Origin: Elusimicrobiota bacterium
GTDB lineage: Bacteria > Elusimicrobiota > Elusimicrobia > UBA1565 > UBA9628
NCBI GenBank assembly: GCA_028717865.1
Contig: JAQUMZ010000057.1
Span: forward strand, 1 to 10,275
Reading direction: 5' to 3'
Length of the DNA: 10,275 nt
A program made the position numbers and the translations under genes. The notes under the pieces are model-generated. The model worked only from the letters and a program-made list of their open reading frames with translations, had not been told where the DNA came from and did not search any database. This document shows, piece after piece, positions 6,749 through 10,275 of the stretch (its first letter is position 1; each line of letters opens with the position of its first letter).

Positions 6749-7917
6749 TCATGCCGGCGCTTGCCATGGCAGCGCTTTTGCCGGGATTCCCTGCTTTCGG
6801 GGCGGCCATGTCGGATGCCCCTGAGCCGACGTTTGAAATAAACTTTGAGCTTGCGAACCTTGGTCTGAAGGTATTCGATCTTTCCCGCCCTATCGAGAAT
6901 CGGAGGTTCGATCTGTCCAAATACCTGGGCCATCCGCTCATGCGACTCGCCTTCGCGCGCTATTCCAGCATGACACGGCCGCCGGACAATCGCGTCGATC
7001 GGAAAATCTACGAAGATTTCGTGCGTAAAGTGTGGATGCGAGACTATGGATCGATCGTGAACCCCAGGATGAATCATCTGGTCCTCCCGCATTATCGCTG
7101 GGGCGTGCGGCATCTCGACGACGTAGAACGCGACATCGTTCATTTGAAGAAAAATATCCAGCCTTGGTTGGAACAAGCCGTCGCGAAGATTCCATTCAAC
7201 ACGCCGGCCGCGCGGGTTGGCGAAAAGCCTGTCGTTTTGGTTTTCCTCTTTGATCCGGGAGGCAGTTATCCTTGGGTGCATGAGACGGATTCTACGCGCT
7301 ATATTTACTTCGATGTCCTCCAACTTCGAGGCTTAACGGACGAAGAGCGCGTTTCCCCGGTCGACGAAGCCGTCTTCCGCGGGTTCTTGGTCCATGAGTT
7401 GTTTCATCAGTTCCAAAACGACCGCTTCCAGAGCAAGAATAAGGCGGATTGGCTGTTAGGAGCCGCTGTCGGTGAGGGCAGCGCCATGCTCATCGGTAAC
7501 AACGCTTTTGACGTTCAGGGGCGGACGTATTGCGACTCGGAACCAACGCTGCTTCATGGGAGGATTCTTGCGGAGTGGAAGGGGCAGATTCTTAAAGTCT
7601 GCGACAGAATCAACGCGTTTCTTGAACTGCATGAGAAGTGGAAGCAGGTGCCTCCAAGCGAGGATGAATATTTCAAGGAAATCTCCATGGGAGGTTGGGT
7701 TGCGGCTCCGATCAATGGCTATTTGACCGGCGACCTTTACCGCGTGGGGGCGCAGATGCTGATGGACATTAAGCGCGTCCGCGGCACGAATGCTTTCTAT
7801 GAAGTCGTCGGCGACTCAAGCCGACTCCTGGATTCATGGGAAGGAACATCAAATTGTCGACGCAAGGATGGGAAGAAGAAAGAGGTCCCTTACTCCATCG
7901 ACAGCAGCCGTCGGTAA
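6745..7917 (+). CDS. Putative exported HExxH zinc metallopeptidase (gluzincin-like, possibly DUF5700-type)
   Basis: This 390-residue protein carries HELFH at 217-221 (H217 and H221 zinc ligands, E218 catalytic) and a likely third ligand, E244, in GEGSAM, 23 residues later, which is the spacing class of gluzincins. Downstream, GYLTGDLYRVGAQMLMDIKRVRG (split around residue 330) resembles the closing helix of several bacterial putative peptidase families. The N-terminus, from about MPALAMAALLPGFPAFGA, is hydrophobic and Ala-rich like a signal peptide but has no basic residue before it; no upstream start exists in this frame. The ATG overlaps the vapC stop by ATGA with no clear ribosome binding site. 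Sampled 60-base lines are 43-62 percent GC, against 73 percent in a line of the neighbouring glycosyltransferase, suggesting transfer. Its last 28 bases overlap the convergent gene. Substrate is unknown, and the DUF5700 link is tentative. Confidence 0.8.
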   Translation: MIMPALAMAALLPGFPAFGAAMSDAPEPTFEINFELANLGLKVFDLSRPIENRRFDLSKYLGHPLMRLAFARYSSMTRPPDNRVDRKIYEDFVRKVWMRDYGSIVNPRMNHLVLPHYRWGVRHLDDVERDIVHLKKNIQPWLEQAVAKIPFNTPAARVGEKPVVLVFLFDPGGSYPWVHETDSTRYIYFDVLQLRGLTDEERVSPVDEAVFRGFLVHELFHQFQNDRFQSKNKADWLLGAAVGEGSAMLIGNNAFDVQGRTYCDSEPTLLHGRILAEWKGQILKVCDRINAFLELHEKWKQVPPSEDEYFKEISMGGWVAAPINGYLTGDLYRVGAQMLMDIKRVRGTNAFYEVVGDSSRLLDSWEGTSNCRRKDGKKKEVPYSIDSSRR

Positions 7918-9017
7918 AGCGCGTCGGTCTGGGAGACGGTGTTTTCCAGGCTGAAGCCGGGCAGGCGAAGTTCGCGCCACCTGGCCGCCTCGGCGCGGGC
8001 CTCGGCCGGATGATCCAGGACCCATTCCAGCCGCCCGGCCAGGGCCGCGGCGTCTCCGGGCGGGAATAGGAAGTCCCTCCCCCCCTCGCCCAGCAGTTCA
8101 CGGTTCCCCGCCACGTCGGAGGCCACCGCCGGCACGCCCATGGCCAGGGACTCGCGCAGGGCGCCGGACAGCCCCTCGCCCCGGACCGCGGCGTTGACGC
8201 TGACGTCCAGGCAGGAGAGCAGCTCGGGCACGTCGGTCCTGAATCCCAGCAGGCCGACCCGGTCGGAGAGCCCCAGCCGCTCGGCCTCGCCTTTGAGCCA
8301 GGCGCCGTCGGTATCCCGTCCCGCGAATAGCAGATGGAACCGCCGGCCTTTTTTCATCAAGATGGCTGCCGCCTCCAGCAGCACGTTCTGCCCCTTCCAG
8401 GGCGAGGCGTTGGCGATCTTGCCCACGACCGGAACATTCTCCGGAAGCCCTAGCGTCGCGCGCAGGGCCGGGTCGGCCGGTTTGGGAGAGAAGCGCCGGG
8501 CGTCCACGCCGCTGCGGATCACCGCCACGCGGCCTTCGGGCACGCCGAAGTCCACCAGCACGTCCTTGACCGCGTCGGCCACGGCCACGATGCGGTCGAT
8601 GAGGCCGCTGCGGTATTTCCAGCGGCTGAATGGATTGCTCCCGGGCCGGAACGATACCCGTCGGCTGACCACGAGCGCGGGCGCCGCGCCCGAAAGGCGC
8701 AGCAGCAGCTTGGCCAGCAGGCAGACCGAATGCGAGCGGTTATGGTGCGCGTGGATTACCGCCACGCCCTGGCGGCGGATGAAGCGCGCCAGCCGCCAGG
8801 CCGAGAGCAGGTCGTAGTCCTCGGCCAGGGCGACCGGGAGGGTGGCTAGGCCGCGGCCGCGGGCGTGGCTTTCCAGCCCGCTGCCCGGCCGGCAGGCGAC
8901 CGTGATCTGCCAACCCTTGGCGGCCAAGCCCTCCGCGAGAGCCAGGAGTTGGGCCGTGCCTCCGGACCATGCGTCGGCCTCGGAGACTTGCAGGACCTTG
9001 AGCGGGTGGGCGGCCAT
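7890..9017 (-). CDS. GT-B glycosyltransferase, family 4 type
   Basis: From the ATG at 9017 this is a 375-residue enzyme that transfers a sugar from a nucleotide-activated donor to a cell-surface glycan or lipid. The acceptor domain opens with KVLQVSEADAWSGGTAQLLA and contains HAHHNRSHS (about 90-98). The donor domain begins near PVVGKIANASPWKGQ (about 197-210), with LLFAGRD, and ends with the family's E-x7-E element (EGLSGALRE, E281 and E289), followed by LAMGVPAVASDVAGNRELL. GTG at 9041 would add 8 residues; neither start has a clear ribosome binding site, and ATG fits the family N-terminus better. It lies about 40 bases after the DUF4340 gene on the same strand, so it may be co-transcribed with it. 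It converges on the peptidase gene with a 28-base overlap. Donor and acceptor are not predictable here. Confidence 0.93.
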   Translation of the reverse strand: MAAHPLKVLQVSEADAWSGGTAQLLALAEGLAAKGWQITVACRPGSGLESHARGRGLATLPVALAEDYDLLSAWRLARFIRRQGVAVIHAHHNRSHSVCLLAKLLLRLSGAAPALVVSRRVSFRPGSNPFSRWKYRSGLIDRIVAVADAVKDVLVDFGVPEGRVAVIRSGVDARRFSPKPADPALRATLGLPENVPVVGKIANASPWKGQNVLLEAAAILMKKGRRFHLLFAGRDTDGAWLKGEAERLGLSDRVGLLGFRTDVPELLSCLDVSVNAAVRGEGLSGALRESLAMGVPAVASDVAGNRELLGEGGRDFLFPPGDAAALAGRLEWVLDHPAEARAEAARWRELRLPGFSLENTVSQTDALYRRLLSME

Positions 9018-9056
9018 GATTGAGGATGGTATCAAAAACACTTCGGCGGCGGGAGA

Positions 9057-9926
9057 CTACTTGACCAGCTTGAGCAGGTCGTCGGCCTCGGGCTTGGGCA
9101 CGAAGCCCACGGCGCCGCGCGGCAGGGCCTCGGCCCAGCGGCGGCCGTCCTCCTCCCTGCCCAGGACGATCGTCTGCTTGCGGCCGGTCCCCGAGACCTC
9201 GACGCGCAGCGCCGGCCGATCGAAGCCCGCCGACTTCGGGGCGGAGCCGGCGAAGTCGCTGAAGCGCAGGGCGGCCAGGGCCAGGACGATGCCGGCGGCC
9301 TGGTCGGCCGAGAGGTCGCGGCCCGAGGCCGTCCAATTCGCGCTGGACTTTTCCAGCGCGAATGTCCGGGGACGCGTAAAGCGCAGGGACCGCAGCTCGG
9401 CCAGGGACAAGTCCAGCAAGCCGCGCCGGCGCAGGTCGGCCGCCGGGCGCCGCAGCAAATAGCCCGGCACGCCCTCGGCCAGACGCACCTCGGGCTCGCG
9501 GGTGCGCCGGAAATACACCGAATCGCCCACGGCCTCCTTGCCGAAGCTGGCGTCGAGCAGAGGGGCGGCGCTGCCGGAGCCATAGACGCGCACGCGCGCG
9601 GCATGGGCCTCGTCGAGTCCGTAGTCCGCGGCGTGGGCGGCCTCGCGCGAGACCTCGGAGCCGATGGCCAGCTCCTTCAGGGCTTTTACCAAGGCTTCGA
9701 CCTCCGAGTCCTGCGCCTCGTCCTTTACCGGCGCCTCCAGGCGCCAGGCTCCGCCCGAGAGCTTCAAGACCAGCTCCTGGCCGTCCTGGTTGATCTCGAT
9801 CCTGGAGATGGCGGCGCCGGAGAGAGGCTGCTCGGGCCGGGCTGGAGCGCGCAGCCACAGCAGCAGGGCCGCGGCCGCGCCCAGCAGGACCGCCAAGCCC
9901 GCGCCGAGCCAGATCTTTCTAGGCAT
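9057..9926 (-). CDS. DUF4340-domain membrane-anchored protein
   Basis: This 289-residue protein has an N-terminal membrane anchor (about 6-25, LGAGLAVLLGAAAALLLWL) and an extracytoplasmic DUF4340 region: IEINQDGQELVLKLSGGAWRL near 43-63, SEVEALVKALKELAI, then DYGLDEAHAARVRVYG (about 101-116), and a repeat-like second half (about 195-289, including LSADQAAGIVLALAALRF). The molecular function of this family is not established. It typically sits next to GldG-like auxiliary proteins of Gld-type ABC transporters, and here its ATG overlaps the end of exactly such a gene by 8 bases. A role as an accessory, perhaps substrate-handling, component of that transporter is inferred. Followed by 39 bases, then the glycosyltransferase ATG. 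Confidence 0.88.
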   Translation of the reverse strand: MPRKIWLGAGLAVLLGAAAALLLWLRAPARPEQPLSGAAISRIEINQDGQELVLKLSGGAWRLEAPVKDEAQDSEVEALVKALKELAIGSEVSREAAHAADYGLDEAHAARVRVYGSGSAAPLLDASFGKEAVGDSVYFRRTREPEVRLAEGVPGYLLRRPAADLRRRGLLDLSLAELRSLRFTRPRTFALEKSSANWTASGRDLSADQAAGIVLALAALRFSDFAGSAPKSAGFDRPALRVEVSGTGRKQTIVLGREEDGRRWAEALPRGAVGFVPKPEADDLLKLVK

Positions 9927-10275
9927 CGTAGCTGGAAGCCAATAGGCGCCGCCGGGCCTTCCTGCGGGCGTGGAGCCAGAAACCGGCTGCGAGCAGCGCC
10001 AAAGGCGGGAATAGCACCAGCGCGTATTTCACCAGCAGCACCAGCGCCCCGGGCAAGGCCCGCAGCGGGCGGTAGGACGCCGCCTTGGAACGTATGGAAA
10101 GCAGGGCCTCGTCCTGCACGGACCACTCCAGCAGGTTCATCAAGAACGCCAGGTTGGCGTGCTTGTCCGCGGACTGGGCCTGGGCCAGCTTGGCCGTGCC
10201 CACGATGATGAGCCGTCCCGGCCGGGCCGGCCGCGGGGCGGCCGCGGTGGAGACGTCGCACGCGGCCGCGGGGGT
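9919..10275 (-). CDS. C-terminal end of a GldG-like ABC-transporter auxiliary protein; cut by the right edge
   Basis: The visible 118 residues are open to the window edge, so the N-terminal part is missing. The sequence GRLIIVGTAKLAQAQ, followed by NLAFLMNLLEWSVQDEALLSIRSK, matches the closing part of ABC_transp_aux/GldG proteins, in which a G-x-(L/I)-(I/V)-V-x-G strand precedes a conserved N-x-x-x-W-L-x-x-(D/E)-(D/E) helix. A C-terminal membrane helix (visible residues about 76-102) and a basic end (HARRKARRR) anchor it with the tail in the cytoplasm. GldG-like proteins work with a GldA-type ATPase and a GldF-type permease, which would be expected just beyond the right edge. The TAG lies inside the start of the DUF4340 gene. 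GTG at 10203 is an internal codon, not the start. Confidence 0.82.
   Translation of the reverse strand, partial: TPAAACDVSTAAAPRPARPGRLIIVGTAKLAQAQSADKHANLAFLMNLLEWSVQDEALLSIRSKAASYRPLRALPGALVLLVKYALVLFPPLALLAAGFWLHARRKARRRLLASSYDA

Noticed and set aside
7880..7960. Possible bidirectional terminator between the convergent peptidase and glycosyltransferase genes
   Set aside because: The reading frames overlap, and I see no stable stem-loop followed by a T run in either direction.

Overview
The window is high-GC, densely packed, Gram-negative-type bacterial DNA: overlapping genes, an outer-membrane efflux channel, and periplasmic and inner-membrane proteins. Nothing fixes the phylum. The gene style would suit an uncultured lineage such as Elusimicrobiota, but that is a guess.

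Left half (1-5847, all on the minus strand, transcribed leftwards): one compact operon. It starts with an ECF sigma factor, followed by a single-pass anti-sigma-like protein, a small membrane-anchored ZraP/CpxP/CnrX-type helical protein, a TolC-type outer-membrane channel, a periplasmic adaptor, a MacB-type ABC transporter, and the start of a polytopic membrane protein that is probably broken (ACG where ATG is expected, and an in-frame TAG). Adjacent reading frames overlap by 1-8 bases, except for 14 bases between sigma and anti-sigma. My inference is that an envelope or metal stress is sensed in the periplasm, the anti-sigma releases the sigma factor, and the sigma factor drives its own tripartite efflux pump. 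The sigma gene appears to start at a rare ATA codon behind a perfect AGGAGG.

Middle (5848-7917, plus strand): a short divergent control region leads into two tandem, related ribbon-helix-helix genes. The first (52 aa) has no toxin-binding tail; the second is a full VapB-type antitoxin. They are followed by a PIN-domain VapC toxin and, overlapping it by ATGA, a putative exported HExxH zinc peptidase. The peptidase gene is clearly more AT-rich than its surroundings, so this block may be an acquired accessory module.

Right part (7890-10275, minus strand): a GT4-type glycosyltransferase converges on and overlaps the peptidase gene. Upstream of it lie a DUF4340 protein and the C-terminal end of a GldG-like ABC-transporter auxiliary protein that runs off the right edge. 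The last two form the usual tail of a Gld-type ABC export operon. No RNA genes, CRISPR arrays, insertion sequences or convincing terminators were seen.
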